Shown: one piece after another, positions 25,115 through 33,900 of the stretch | How positions within the stretch are numbered: the first letter of the stretch is position 1 | Layout: every line of letters starts with the position of its first letter | NCBI GenBank assembly: GCA_021851735.1 | Contig: JAJZCD010000007.1 | Coordinates: forward strand, 1-42,470 | Length of the DNA: 42,470 nucleotides | Direction: 5' to 3' | From: a bacterium | Lineage (GTDB): Bacteria; Patescibacteriota; Saccharimonadia; Saccharimonadales; UBA4665 | Made by a program: the position numbers and the translations under genes | Notes under the pieces: model-generated | Told to the model about the DNA's origin: nothing | Database searches by the model: none | Seen by the model: the letters and a program-made list of their open reading frames with translations, nothing else

Positions 25115-25122
25115 TCAATATC

Positions 25123-25185
25123 ATGAATATGTGTAACTCTGTTAGCTATGGAAGGTTGTTTGACGTTGGCTTCGGCCTGTTGTAG
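25123..25185 (+). CDS. 20-aa leader-peptide candidate upstream of glyS
   Basis: ATG directly after a consensus -10, encoding MNMCNSVSYGRLFDVGFGLL. Glycine codons are at positions 10, 16 and 18. The TAG lies inside the 3' arm of a terminator-like hairpin ending in a T-run. The setting (before glycyl-tRNA synthetase) resembles leader-peptide attenuation. It may also be chance. Confidence 0.3.
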   Translation: MNMCNSVSYGRLFDVGFGLL

Positions 25186-25192
25186 CTTTTTT
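25144..25192 (+). terminator. Terminator/attenuator hairpin upstream of glyS
   Basis: AGCTATGGAAGG (25144-25155) can pair with CCTGTTGTAGCT (25176-25187) through A-T, G-C and G-U pairs with one mismatch. It is followed at once by T-rich TTTTT to 25192. A small GGC-TTCG-GCC hairpin within it is an alternative fold. Confidence 0.4.
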
Positions 25193-25230
25193 ATCCAGAA
25201 TCCAGCAAAAATATAACGTAGGTATAACGT

Positions 25231-26619
25231 ATGAGTGATGTAAAAATGGACGATATCATTAGTCTGGCGAAGCGACGCGGCTTTGTGTATCCGGGTAGTG
25301 AGATTTACGGTGGTATGGCTGGTATGTATGACTATGGGCCGCTAGGAGTAGAGCTTCTGAACAACATCAAGGCCGCCTGGTGGAAAGAGCATGTGTATGA
25401 TCGTGATGATTTTTATGGGCTCGATTCAGCAATTTTCAAAGATCCACGTGTTTGGGATGCGTCAGGGCATACGACTGGATTTTCTGATCCGCTTGCCGAA
25501 TGTAAGAAATGTAATACACGTATTCGTGTCGACAAAGAACTTGAGAAAATTGGCGTTCATGCAGACGAAAAAATGTCTGAGAGCGAGCTAAATGAATTGT
25601 TTGCTGCCAATCGCAGTAAAATACCATGTCCTAGGTGCGGCGCAAAAGAATTTAGCCTAGTGAGAGCATTTAACCTGCTAGTAAAAACCAACATGGGTGA
25701 TTTTAGTGGTGCGATAACCGATCAGCCTGTTTACCTCCCAGGCGAGGCATGCCAGGGTATTTACTTGAACTTTAAGAATGTCGTCGATACTACGCCAGCT
25801 AAAATCCCATTTGGCATAGCCCAGATTGGTAAGGCGTTCCGTAATGAGATAAGTCCGCGCAACTTCCTATTTAGGACTCGCGAGTTTGAACAAGCTGATA
25901 CGCAATATTTCGTGCGGCCACATGAAAATCAGGCGGCGTATGAAGAAATCAAACAGAATCGCTGGAACTGGTACGTAAAAATGGGTATTCGTGAAGGAAA
26001 TCTGCGACTTAAACAGCATGATAACTTGGTGTTCTATGCCTCAGATGCTTGGGATATCGAGTACGATTATCCATCGTATGGGTTTGATGAGCTGGAGGGT
26101 ATCCATGATCGTACTGATTATGATCTGACGCAGCATTCCAAGTTCTCGGGCACGGATTTGTCATACGCAGATCCAATAACGGGGGATAAATATATCCCAT
26201 GGGTTCTAGAAACTTCGGTTGGCATGGGCCGCATGTTTCTTGCGTTTTTGAGTGATGCCTATCGTGTAGAAGAATTGCACGGCGAAAAGCGTGTGGTACT
26301 AAAGCTTAAGCCAGACCTAGCACCGGTAAAGGTAGCGGTTAGTCCACTATTGAAGAATAAACCCGAATTGGTGGCTAAGGCTCGTGAAGTCTATACTATG
26401 CTTAAGAAGCAAGTTGGGAAAGTGATGTGGGACGATAACGGTAACATTGGTAAACGTTACCGTCGTCAAGATGAAATTGGTACGCCGTATTGTGTGACGA
26501 TTGACTTTGATACGCTTGAAGGTGCTACGGAGGATACGGTAACCGTTCGTTATCGTGATACTGCCAAGCAGGAACGTGTTTCGATCTCAGGCCTTAGTGA
26601 TACATTAAATGACATATAG
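25231..26619 (+). CDS. glyS: Glycyl-tRNA synthetase (single-chain, alpha2 type)
   Basis: 462-aa class II synthetase of the Thermus/eukaryote-like homodimeric form. N-terminal KRRGFVYPGSEIYGG...YDYGPLG, zinc cysteines CKKC (91-94) and CPRC (133-136), motif 2 region FRNEISPRNFLFRTREFEQ, motif 3 region LETSVGMGR, and the anticodon-binding domain from about residue 365. The start is ATG 25231; MDD at 25246 is possible. Two TATAAC strings (25212, 25223) lie just upstream, so a second promoter after the attenuator is likely. Confidence 0.95.
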   Translation: MSDVKMDDIISLAKRRGFVYPGSEIYGGMAGMYDYGPLGVELLNNIKAAWWKEHVYDRDDFYGLDSAIFKDPRVWDASGHTTGFSDPLAECKKCNTRIRVDKELEKIGVHADEKMSESELNELFAANRSKIPCPRCGAKEFSLVRAFNLLVKTNMGDFSGAITDQPVYLPGEACQGIYLNFKNVVDTTPAKIPFGIAQIGKAFRNEISPRNFLFRTREFEQADTQYFVRPHENQAAYEEIKQNRWNWYVKMGIREGNLRLKQHDNLVFYASDAWDIEYDYPSYGFDELEGIHDRTDYDLTQHSKFSGTDLSYADPITGDKYIPWVLETSVGMGRMFLAFLSDAYRVEELHGEKRVVLKLKPDLAPVKVAVSPLLKNKPELVAKAREVYTMLKKQVGKVMWDDNGNIGKRYRRQDEIGTPYCVTIDFDTLEGATEDTVTVRYRDTAKQERVSISGLSDTLNDI

Positions 26620-26682
26620 CCAATGGGTGGTTGCACATGTGGTATGTGTATCATAACTTTATTTATATGATAGCTTGTAACA

Positions 26683-27933
26683 ATGGCCAAACAATTTGAT
26701 ATCCCTTTTGATGCAATGACAGCAGAACACCTAGCTGCTCAGTTTGGCACGCCATTATATTTGTATGACGAAGGAGGGATACGTAAAACCGCGCGCGAGC
26801 TAACGAAAGCTTTTGCGTGGGCAAAAAACTACAAAAACTACTTTGCAGTTAAAGCCACGCCAACGCCAGCAATACTGAGTATAGTACTCGAAATGGGTAT
26901 GGGGTTAGATTGCTCTAGTCGGATGGAGCTTCTGATGGCCCAACGTCTGCAGGTATCTGGTGAAAACATTTTCTATACAAGCAACAACACACCAAAAGAA
27001 GATTTTGAACTGGCCATCCAGCTTAATGTCACAGTGAATATAGATGACCTTACGCAAGTGCCAGTGTTTGTTGGCGCACTGCAAGGCAAACGGTTGCGAC
27101 GGGCTGCAGTGCGCTACAATCCAGGTGGGCTTAAGCACGGCAACAGTATTATTGGTGAACCCGTAGAAGCAAAGTACGGTATGCGGCTTGACCAACTTGC
27201 CGAAGCGTTCACGCTACTTAAGCGGCAAGATATTACCGAGTTTGGATTACACACCATGGTTGCCTCAAATGAGCTCGACCATGAATATTTTGGTGAAACG
27301 GCTCAGGTTTTACTCCAAGCGGTAGACCGCGTCGAACATGAAACTGGTTTGCATATGAGTTTTATCAACCTGGGTGGTGGCTTCGGGGTTAATTATAAGC
27401 CGCATCAAAGACCATTCGACGTACAAGCTGCTGCAGCTGCTGTACGTGAAGTGCTTGTCAAAAATGGGCGCGAAGACCTGCATATCCATACCGAAAACGG
27501 ACGCTATGTAACCGGCCCGCATGGCTATTTACTGAGCCGTGTCCGTTATGTAATGCAAAAACACAAAACTTATGTTGGTCTTGACGCCTCAATGCATAAT
27601 TTGATGCGTCCTGGCATGTACGGTGCTTATCATCACCTTACAGTACTCGGTAAGGAGTCGCATGTACATACTGGAACCTATGACGTGGTCGGCAGCCTAT
27701 GTGAAAACAATGACAAGTTTGCCATTGATAGAAAGCTACCAACAGTAAAGCCGGGTGATTACGTAGTTATACACGATTCCGGCGCACACGGGCATGCCAT
27801 GGGCAATAATTATAATGGTTTGCTCCGCTCACCCGAGGTAATTCTACGCGAAGATGGCAGTACACAGCTCATAAGGCGAGGCGAAACGGCCGAAGATTAT
27901 TTCAAAAACATGGTTTGGCCCGTAGTGCCCTAG
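26683..27933 (+). CDS. lysA: Diaminopimelate-decarboxylase-type PLP enzyme
   Basis: 416-aa fold-type III PLP decarboxylase. The PLP lysine is K57 in YFAVKATP, the stacking histidine H190 in GLHTMVAS, the glycine loop is NLGGGFGVNY, and the C-E-x-x-D motif of the active site lies at C340-E341-D344. The final CEN...HDSGAHGHAMGNNYNG matches LysA. A typical LysA makes lysine from meso-DAP; no other lysine genes are nearby, so the substrate should be regarded as likely rather than shown. TATGAT lies 11 nt before the ATG. Confidence 0.85.
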   Translation: MAKQFDIPFDAMTAEHLAAQFGTPLYLYDEGGIRKTARELTKAFAWAKNYKNYFAVKATPTPAILSIVLEMGMGLDCSSRMELLMAQRLQVSGENIFYTSNNTPKEDFELAIQLNVTVNIDDLTQVPVFVGALQGKRLRRAAVRYNPGGLKHGNSIIGEPVEAKYGMRLDQLAEAFTLLKRQDITEFGLHTMVASNELDHEYFGETAQVLLQAVDRVEHETGLHMSFINLGGGFGVNYKPHQRPFDVQAAAAAVREVLVKNGREDLHIHTENGRYVTGPHGYLLSRVRYVMQKHKTYVGLDASMHNLMRPGMYGAYHHLTVLGKESHVHTGTYDVVGSLCENNDKFAIDRKLPTVKPGDYVVIHDSGAHGHAMGNNYNGLLRSPEVILREDGSTQLIRRGETAEDYFKNMVWPVVP

Positions 27934-27991
27934 ACGGATTAGTATTCCTCAGAAATACTGCTCATAGCAGGCACGGCGATGTAAGTGGCAA

Positions 27992-28165
27992 CTATATATC
28001 AACTATAGTGGCATCATTAGCAGCGCGTCGTACGGCATCACAACCGTTGCGAGCATTGTCTTTAGTAGCGTATTCTTCTCCTTGAGCAACGATTTCACCA
28101 TTGCTAGCTCGCAGGCGCCAGCGATAGCGTCCTGATTTACTTTTATACACCTCAAATTTTGACAT
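27992..28165 (-). CDS. YegP/UPF0339 (DUF1508) small protein
   Basis: 57 aa, one DUF1508 repeat: KFEVYKSKSGRYRWRLRASNG, then EEYATKDNARNGCDAVRRAA. Function unknown in the family. Start ATG at 28165 has AAGAGGT 6-8 nt upstream; a longer frame to 28183 adds unconserved residues. Single minus-strand gene between plus-strand neighbours. Confidence 0.9.
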   Translation of the reverse strand: MSKFEVYKSKSGRYRWRLRASNGEIVAQGEEYATKDNARNGCDAVRRAANDATIVDI

Positions 28166-28183
28166 ATAGGTACCTCTTAGCAT

Positions 28184-28450
28184 TACCTATTATGCGCGTA
28201 ATTAATAGTGGCAGTGTGTACGTAGGCCTACAGACGTGCAGATGTATGGATGTTCTTAAGTTGTATCAATTTCTAGATTATGTCTGTTGATATTATGCCG
28301 GTTTGAGCTATGCTAAGGCCTGTTCACAGAAAAGCTCTAATGTCGAATGGTACAAAGGTTCGACCGTCGTAGATGCTATTGTCATAATTTGCATAGCGAC
28401 ACGCTAACGCCTATCGCATAGTTGTTGATGCGGTAAATGAGGAATGAACC
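28184..28450. other. Leader/regulatory gap between YegP and VOC genes
   Basis: No gene seen. GTAGGCCTAC (28222-28231) is a perfect palindrome. TTGATA (28287-28292), 16-bp spacer and TATGCT (28309-28314) form a promoter giving a ~130-nt leader for the VOC gene. The leader holds two small hairpins, TAGCG-ACA-CGCTA and CGCAT-8nt-ATGCG, just before the Shine-Dalgarno GAGGAA. Confidence 0.4.
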
Positions 28451-28837
28451 ATGCTAGCATTTGCGAGTGTATATCCAATCATAGGCGTAAGTGACATTGC
28501 AGAGGCTATGGGATTTTATGGTGGCACGTTAGGACTAAAGGTGATGCACCAAGGTCCTTGTGGGGTTTTATATCAGTGTGGTGATAGTATGTTGTCTATT
28601 TACGAAACAGAATATGCCGGCAGTAATGAAGCGACGTATGCTACCTGGGAAGTTGACGACATAGAAGCGGAAGTGCAGGGTTTACTTGCAAAAGGTGTGA
28701 ATTTTGAACGGTACTATGATATAGAGGGGGCAGTTCGTAGCGATTATGTGTACACAATGGGTGATGAAAAGGCAGCCTGGTTTACTGATCCAGATGGCAA
28801 TATACTGTGTCTGCACCAGTTAGAGCTGACTGTCTAA
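28451..28837 (+). CDS. VOC (glyoxalase/bleomycin-resistance) superfamily protein
   Basis: 128 aa with two beta-alpha-beta-beta-beta units: VYPIIGVSDIAEAMGFYGGTLGLKV at the N-terminus and AAWFTDPDGNILCLHQ at the C-terminus. Family members are small-molecule lyases, dioxygenases or drug-binding proteins; substrate cannot be predicted. Shine-Dalgarno GAGGAA precedes the ATG. Confidence 0.82.
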   Translation: MLAFASVYPIIGVSDIAEAMGFYGGTLGLKVMHQGPCGVLYQCGDSMLSIYETEYAGSNEATYATWEVDDIEAEVQGLLAKGVNFERYYDIEGAVRSDYVYTMGDEKAAWFTDPDGNILCLHQLELTV

Positions 28838-28945
28838 AGTTGTTTCTTGTTGTCGTGTCTTCTTTATCTACTATTGAGGTGATTGCTACTACTATACAAA
28901 GGACGTAATGGCCTTGTTGTGCTTTAGACTAACCAATAACATGAG

Positions 28946-28958
28946 CGTAAGACTTACG
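28946..28958. repeat. Palindrome upstream of the phosphatase pseudogene
   Basis: CGTAAG-A-CTTACG, perfect arms around a single base, about 20 nt before the pseudogene start. Operator-like or a tight RNA hairpin. Confidence 0.3.
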
Positions 28959-28977
28959 GTTGGCTTAAACGACGGTA

Positions 28978-29799
28978 ATGGCGATAGCAGGCATGAATAG
29001 GATAACAGCAAGAAACGGGCGGCGCTGGAAGCGGGGGCGTATGTATGCGGTGCTGTAAAACAGACAGCGAGTACAGAAAAACAAATGTTAAGGATTTTGT
29101 AACGGTAGCTGACATCAAATCACAGGATATGCTGCGAAATAATCTGGCGGCAGTATACCCTAGTGCGGTGATAGTCTCCGAAGAAGATAATGAATCTGTG
29201 CGACAAGACTTGTATGCTTCAAACTGCACCGGTTATGTGCTTGATCCTATTGATGGAACGTATAACTTTGCGCGTGATATGCGTGAGTTGGCTATATCCA
29301 TCGGATATATAGAGCACGGACAGATTGTAGCCGGTGTCGTATATGATCCCTATAAAGAAGAGTTGTACGAGGCAGAACAGGGTAAGGGCGCACGGCGTAA
29401 TGGCCATCTGATTCGGGTCAGTGAACATACGCTATCCGTGGAGCAAGCGTTGCCACTAGCAATGGCTACAATGATGCTGCGGCGGAGCGGAATCTCAAAC
29501 GGCACATTGGCATATATCAACAGACCAGTATTATGCCATGGACGAGCTGTCCGGGGAGTGCCATATTAGCCATGGTTTGGGTAGCATGCGGTCGTATAGA
29601 TGCATTTCATCATAACGGCCTTAAGCCATGGGACAATGCAGCAGCATTTCTAATAGTGCGTGAAGCTGGCGGTATAGTGCATGACTTTATTGCCAAGGAT
29701 GCAGACTTTACAAGCTCAATGGCGTTGGTGGGCGTGCCAGAATTGGTTGCTGAAATTGAACCAATATTCGAGCAGATTGATCAAACGCTGCTACACTAA
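28978..29799 (+). pseudogene. Inositol-monophosphatase family gene broken by three -1 frameshifts
   Basis: The IMPase pattern runs through three frames. From ATG 28978 (or 28993), shifts occur near 29013-29015 (A-run), 29077-29081 (A-run) and 29553-29556 (G-run). Joined, it reads RAALEAGAYVCGAVKQTA, KDFVTVAD, VSEEDN, the metal-binding DPIDGTYNF, then GSAILAMVWVACGRIDAF and the final KPWDNAAA. Every catalytic motif survives. One base inserted in each homopolymer restores a ~274-aa enzyme. It is either a recent pseudogene or an assembly/sequencing artefact. Product would be a Mg-dependent sugar/inositol phosphatase. The kinase gene follows after 6 nt. Confidence 0.8.
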
Positions 29800-29805
29800 A
29801 AGGTA

Positions 29806-30300
29806 ATGACAAAGCTGATTATCTTGCGAGGCCCAAGCGGTGCAGGCAAAAGCACTACAGCCCGCATGTTGCAAAGACAATCATCGCGAAAAATTGCGGT
29901 GGTTGAGCAGGACTATTACAAAGAAGTAATGTTCAATGATCGAGAGAGCTCGGTGAAGGCAAGACACGAGATGGTTATTAATGATGTGCTGATTGCATTA
30001 CAACATGGATTTGACGTCATTTTGGACGGCATCTTCAGTCTGCCAAGTCATCAGGAGACATTCCAAAAATTATTTGCTCAACATCCAGATGACAATTATC
30101 TGTATTTTTTTGATATCAGCTTAGATGAAACATTGCGCCGCCATCAGACGCGTTGGCAAAAGGACCATTTCGGTGAGAGCGAAATGCGTAGCTGGTACAA
30201 TTTAGCCACACGCACCAATTATATGTCTGAAATTGTCATATCAGATAATTCAACGATTGAGCAGACCGTTATGCGTATACGAAAGGAGACGGGCATATGA
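29806..30300 (+). CDS. P-loop kinase-like NTPase (AAA_33/zeta type)
   Basis: 164 aa. Walker A GPSGAGKST near the N-terminus, an acidic residue in EQDYYKEV, then VILDGIFS as Walker B, and an arginine-rich lid (DETLRRHQTRWQK). Members phosphorylate small molecules or nucleotides, or act as zeta-type toxins; no antitoxin is visible. Its end overlaps RNase HI by 4 nt (ATGA), so the two are co-translated. Confidence 0.8.
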   Translation: MTKLIILRGPSGAGKSTTARMLQRQSSRKIAVVEQDYYKEVMFNDRESSVKARHEMVINDVLIALQHGFDVILDGIFSLPSHQETFQKLFAQHPDDNYLYFFDISLDETLRRHQTRWQKDHFGESEMRSWYNLATRTNYMSEIVISDNSTIEQTVMRIRKETGI

Positions 30301-30725
30301 TTACATACTATACTGATGGTAGCGCCAGTCCAAACCCCGGACCGGGTGGCTATGCAGTTATACAGGAAGGTAAGCCGGTTGCCCTTGGGACGGAGCCGAA
30401 CGGTGCTAGAGAGACAACTAATATTCGTATGGAAGGCTATGCTCTGATGGCAGCGCTCAAACTCGCGGCGGGTGAGCCATGCACGGTACATACGGATAGT
30501 GAATTTTGGGTTAATGTGCTTACTAAGTGGGCGCCAGGCTGGCGTGAGAATGGCTGGAAGAAGCGTGGCGGGGAAATCAAGAACCTTGATATCGTACAGC
30601 AACTCTATCCACTATATGAAAAGTCACACGCAAAGCTCGTGTGGGTGCGTGGTCACAATGGTGATATTGGCAACGAGCTTGCCGATACATGGGCGAACAA
30701 GGCTCGTCAGGGTATTCGATTGTAG
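30297..30725 (+). CDS. rnhA: Ribonuclease HI
   Basis: 142 aa. Catalytic carboxylates D7 (YTDGSASPNPGPGGY), E46 (NIRMEGYA), D67 (HTDSEF) and D130 (NELAD), with H120 in VRGHNGD. The basic handle region is present (WRENGWKKRGGEIKN). It cleaves RNA in RNA-DNA hybrids. Overlaps the kinase gene by 4 nt. Confidence 0.93.
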   Translation: MITYYTDGSASPNPGPGGYAVIQEGKPVALGTEPNGARETTNIRMEGYALMAALKLAAGEPCTVHTDSEFWVNVLTKWAPGWRENGWKKRGGEIKNLDIVQQLYPLYEKSHAKLVWVRGHNGDIGNELADTWANKARQGIRL

Positions 30726-30929
30726 GAAAATTTTACAGCAGATGTCGGGATCGGGTTGCGGTAAACTAGTGTGGTGCCTCATGGACATATAGGCGGTAGT
30801 GTTTCAACATATTGACAACAATTGTCTGAGGACTTGTTTGTCAAAGCAATTTGCGTGATAAGCAAGCTGGCTTACATCAAGTCAAGGCAAAAGCAAATTA
30901 TAAAATTAAATTTGGATTTTGAATAAATT
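30726..30929. other. Gap before the DUF4868-like gene
   Basis: No gene seen. It holds GACAA-caa-TTGTC, an inverted repeat, and an A/T-rich stretch with TATAAA about 25 nt before the next ATG. The leader has no Shine-Dalgarno. Confidence 0.3.
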
Positions 30930-32015
30930 ATGGATACAAATGCTTCTAATAGTGTCAGCAACGCAGTGGAAGTGGCACAGCCGGCTCTTACCGGTAGTGT
31001 TGTGCCGGACGATGGTTATAGCTTGGATAACTACGTTGAAACTGATGTGTTCGCTTGGGCAAACAATCTGGTGCAATACAAAGATGAACTTAAAGTTGAG
31101 CTGTTCTTTATAAGCAAAAATTATGTACTGTATAAAACAAATCTAGCGGAAGGAATTAAAAAACAGCTTGAGCCAATTTTTGTTGATGAAATGCTGGAGT
31201 ATATCCTTGAAGGTGTTGATAAGGGCTTAATAGTACGTGGGTTCGAGAAGGCGGAGGCAGAAGAGCATGTATTACAGCGTACACAAGTTGCCAAAGTTGA
31301 GAAGCTGCGCGAAACGTTAGGTTGGCTCAGGACTCAAGAACACGAAATTGTACTCTTCAAAGAAGATGAACACGATATAAATCATATGAAGGGCGTGCTG
31401 GCACGAGTAAGCCACCCTGAGATTAAAGAGCCGTTTTATGTTGCGAAGGTACTCCCCAAGAGCCAGGTTATGAAGGGCCGGACCGGTTGGATGTTACGAG
31501 GTGACAAGTTTATACCATTTGATGCTGATGCTGCACTGCGATTGCCAACTGATCCGCAGCTACTAGTACTGGGGCAAGATCTATATGTATTTAGTCAGCC
31601 TAAGCTCAAGAGTTTATTCGGCTATGACGCCAAAGAACAGGCGGTAGCCGAGAGCAAAATTCGTGAGATAGAAGAGACTTATCGCTTGAGTTTTGGCGAA
31701 GGTTTAGGCATACAAAATCTCGTAAAAGATAAAAAGGCGCTTGTCAAAAAGCTGCAAAAACTTGAGGTAGGTAAGATAACTCAAGAACAAATTTTACAAC
31801 AATCTGAGGATCTAGACTTAGGTGTGATGCCAGACGACAGCGGGGCTATCATTATTATGGACGATAAAGATATCACAAAGTTCATAAACCTAATGAACGA
31901 AGACTATATGGAATCTCCAGTAACAGGTGAGCGTTACGAGATTATCAAAAAGCGATTACTTAAGCCTGAAAAAGACGAAGGTGACTCGTTGGCTGATATT
32001 CCTATTAATGTGTAG
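30930..32015 (+). CDS. DUF4868/KwaB-like protein
   Basis: 361 aa, soluble. The C-terminal half resembles DUF4868, the family of the Kiwa anti-phage protein KwaB: QDLYVFSQPKLKSLFGYDAKE near the middle, and the tail LMNEDYMESPVTGERYEI (about 327-345). KwaB binds DNA and works with membrane protein KwaA; no KwaA-like four-span protein is next to it. The N-terminal part is acidic and unassigned. Recognised from memory of the family, not by search. Neighbours are RNase HI and a PIF1-type helicase. Confidence 0.5.
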   Translation: MDTNASNSVSNAVEVAQPALTGSVVPDDGYSLDNYVETDVFAWANNLVQYKDELKVELFFISKNYVLYKTNLAEGIKKQLEPIFVDEMLEYILEGVDKGLIVRGFEKAEAEEHVLQRTQVAKVEKLRETLGWLRTQEHEIVLFKEDEHDINHMKGVLARVSHPEIKEPFYVAKVLPKSQVMKGRTGWMLRGDKFIPFDADAALRLPTDPQLLVLGQDLYVFSQPKLKSLFGYDAKEQAVAESKIREIEETYRLSFGEGLGIQNLVKDKKALVKKLQKLEVGKITQEQILQQSEDLDLGVMPDDSGAIIIMDDKDITKFINLMNEDYMESPVTGERYEIIKKRLLKPEKDEGDSLADIPINV

Positions 32016-32173
32016 TAGTACATTGTCGTTACATACGGGTGTTGCCATTAAGCGCTCTATACCGCAGCACTCTTTCTGGCACTGCTCATAACGGCATACA
32101 AAACGGTTATATTGCTATATCCGATCCAAAGGTGTTCTAAAATCTACATTCCAGGTGGGTGAATATTGAGTGT

Positions 32174-32179
32174 TATACT
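32174..32179 (+). promoter_or_regulatory. -10 box of the helicase gene (leaderless type)
   Basis: TATACT ends 8 nt before the ATG at 32188; no Shine-Dalgarno. Confidence 0.5.
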
Positions 32180-32187
32180 GGAAAGTC

Positions 32188-33714
32188 ATGAGACAAGCGC
32201 AGGCACTTACTGTTATGCTGGAGGGCAATTCTGTTTTTTTAACCGGCGCTCCAGGGGCAGGCAAAACGTATGTACTGAACGAGTTCATTCGTATAAGTAA
32301 GCGCCAAGGAAAAAACGTGGCGATTACAGCCAGTACGGGTATTGCTGCAACGCACATTGGGGGCATGACCATACATAGTTGGAGCGGACTTGGTATCAAA
32401 GATATTCTGACTGACTGGGACCGAGAGCGTTTGCAGAACACCGATCGTTTGATCAAACGATACAACGCGGCGGACGTACTGGTAATTGACGAAGTTAGTA
32501 TGTTACACGGCCAGCGTCTGAATATGGTGAACGAAGTTGCTAAATTGCTGCGAAAGAGTGATAAGCCGTTTGGCGGCCTGCAAGTAGTGTTAGTGGGTGA
32601 TTTGTTTCAGCTACCCCCTATTACTCGTGGCGGTGATCCAGTTGATTTTGTGCATTTGAGTGAAGCATGGGCTGAATTATCGCCCAAAATCTGTTATCTG
32701 ACTGAGCAACACCGTCAAGTAGACGATAACTTGCTTGACCTGCTTGAAGCGATGCGCCGTGGCGAAGTGAATGAAATGCACGAAGTCGCCTTACGGGAAC
32801 GACTCCAAAAACGGCATCCTAATGATTTAGTAGTCACACGGTTGTTTAGCCATAATGCAGATGTTGATAGTATTAACCAGCGGTACTTGCAAGAAATTAA
32901 CGGTGACGTAGCAGCATATCGCATGCTAACCAGTGGTCAGGCAATAAAAGTCGAAAGCTTGGTAAAAAGTGTGCTGGCACCTGAGACTTTGGAGCTCAAG
33001 ATCGGTGCAGAAGTTATGTTTGTAGCTAATAATTTTCAGGCTGGTTTTGTGAACGGGACAAGGGGTAAAGTAATTGATTTTATTGATGATCTGCCATTAG
33101 TGCTGCTATTAGATGGGCGCGAGGTAAAAGTCGAGCGGCATAGTTGGAAGCTTGAGGAAGACGGTAGGGCTAAAGCTGAAATCATGCAGCTTCCTTTGCG
33201 CCTAGCATGGGCTATTACTATCCACAAAAGCCAAGGCATGAGCCTGGACGCAGCTGAGATCGATTTAACACGGAGTTTTGCGCCTAGCATGGGCTACGTG
33301 GCACTTAGTCGGGTACGCAGTATGGACGGCGTGTATCTCGCCGGCATCAACCAGATGGCACTTATGATGCATCCGGACATTTTTGCCTTTGACCAGGTCT
33401 TGCGTGACGAATCAGAAGCGTTGGCGTACGTAACTGCTGAATGCAATGGCTCGGATGTGGCGCCAGACTTTGTTGATGATTTGTTCGAAGGCCCATCGTA
33501 TGACGAGGATTTGCTTGTGCGCTTAAAACAGTGGCGGTTGGATCGCGCTCGCGCCGATAAGGTGTCTGCATTTATAGTTGCGCACAACACATTACTTGAG
33601 GAACTGGCGCGCCGCAAGCCGCAGACCGTTCAGGCACTGCTTGGTATTAAAGGCTTTGGACAGAACAAACTCGATAAATATGGATCCGAATTACTAGAAA
33701 TCCTCACGACCTGA
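32188..33714 (+). CDS. PIF1/RecD2-type helicase with C-terminal HRDC domain
   Basis: 508-aa superfamily 1B helicase. Walker A GAPGAGKT (20-27), Walker B VLVIDEVSML, VLVGDLFQLPP (motif III), and the UvrD_C_2 part AWAITIHKSQGMSLD with YVALSRVRS. Residues ~435-505 form an HRDC domain (VSAFIVAHNTLLEELARRKPQ then LLGIKGFGQNKLDKYG). Such proteins unwind forked DNA or G-quadruplexes. The frame runs back to GTG 32170, but ATG 32188 lies 8 nt after TATACT. Confidence 0.9.
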   Translation: MRQAQALTVMLEGNSVFLTGAPGAGKTYVLNEFIRISKRQGKNVAITASTGIAATHIGGMTIHSWSGLGIKDILTDWDRERLQNTDRLIKRYNAADVLVIDEVSMLHGQRLNMVNEVAKLLRKSDKPFGGLQVVLVGDLFQLPPITRGGDPVDFVHLSEAWAELSPKICYLTEQHRQVDDNLLDLLEAMRRGEVNEMHEVALRERLQKRHPNDLVVTRLFSHNADVDSINQRYLQEINGDVAAYRMLTSGQAIKVESLVKSVLAPETLELKIGAEVMFVANNFQAGFVNGTRGKVIDFIDDLPLVLLLDGREVKVERHSWKLEEDGRAKAEIMQLPLRLAWAITIHKSQGMSLDAAEIDLTRSFAPSMGYVALSRVRSMDGVYLAGINQMALMMHPDIFAFDQVLRDESEALAYVTAECNGSDVAPDFVDDLFEGPSYDEDLLVRLKQWRLDRARADKVSAFIVAHNTLLEELARRKPQTVQALLGIKGFGQNKLDKYGSELLEILTT

Positions 33715-33730
33715 CTTGTTAGGACCACGT

Positions 33731-33862
33731 ATGGCATGGACTGTGTACATTTGCTCACTTTTATTAGCCAGTGTATTCCTTAGAACGGGCTATTCTGCCT
33801 ATTCATTAGACACTAATGAGGGGCTGTGCTATTTTGACTTCTTCATATTGTGTGGTAAATAA
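33731..33862 (+). CDS. 43-aa hydrophobic micro-ORF after the helicase
   Basis: ATG 16 nt after the helicase stop, weak AGGA upstream. The N-terminus MAWTVYICSLLLASVFLR is membrane- or signal-like and the rest is polar with two cysteines. No family recognised; may be chance. Confidence 0.22.
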   Translation: MAWTVYICSLLLASVFLRTGYSAYSLDTNEGLCYFDFFILCGK

Positions 33863-33882
33863 CTACCGTAATGCGCTACAAG

Positions 33883-33891
33883 TGGTATGAT
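33883..33891 (+). promoter_or_regulatory. Extended -10 of the NYN gene (leaderless type)
   Basis: TGGTATGAT, an extended -10, ends 9 nt before ATG 33901. Confidence 0.5.
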
Positions 33892-33900
33892 GAATATGGA

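Noticed and set aside
28350-28385. tRNA-like T-arm (GGTTCGACC)
   Set aside because: The flanks do not form the 5-bp T stem, and no acceptor or anticodon arm could be built.
29540-29570. Programmed -1 frameshift in the IMPase gene
   Set aside because: The site is not an X-XXY-YYZ slippery heptamer, and two further shifts in the same gene make decay or sequence error more likely.
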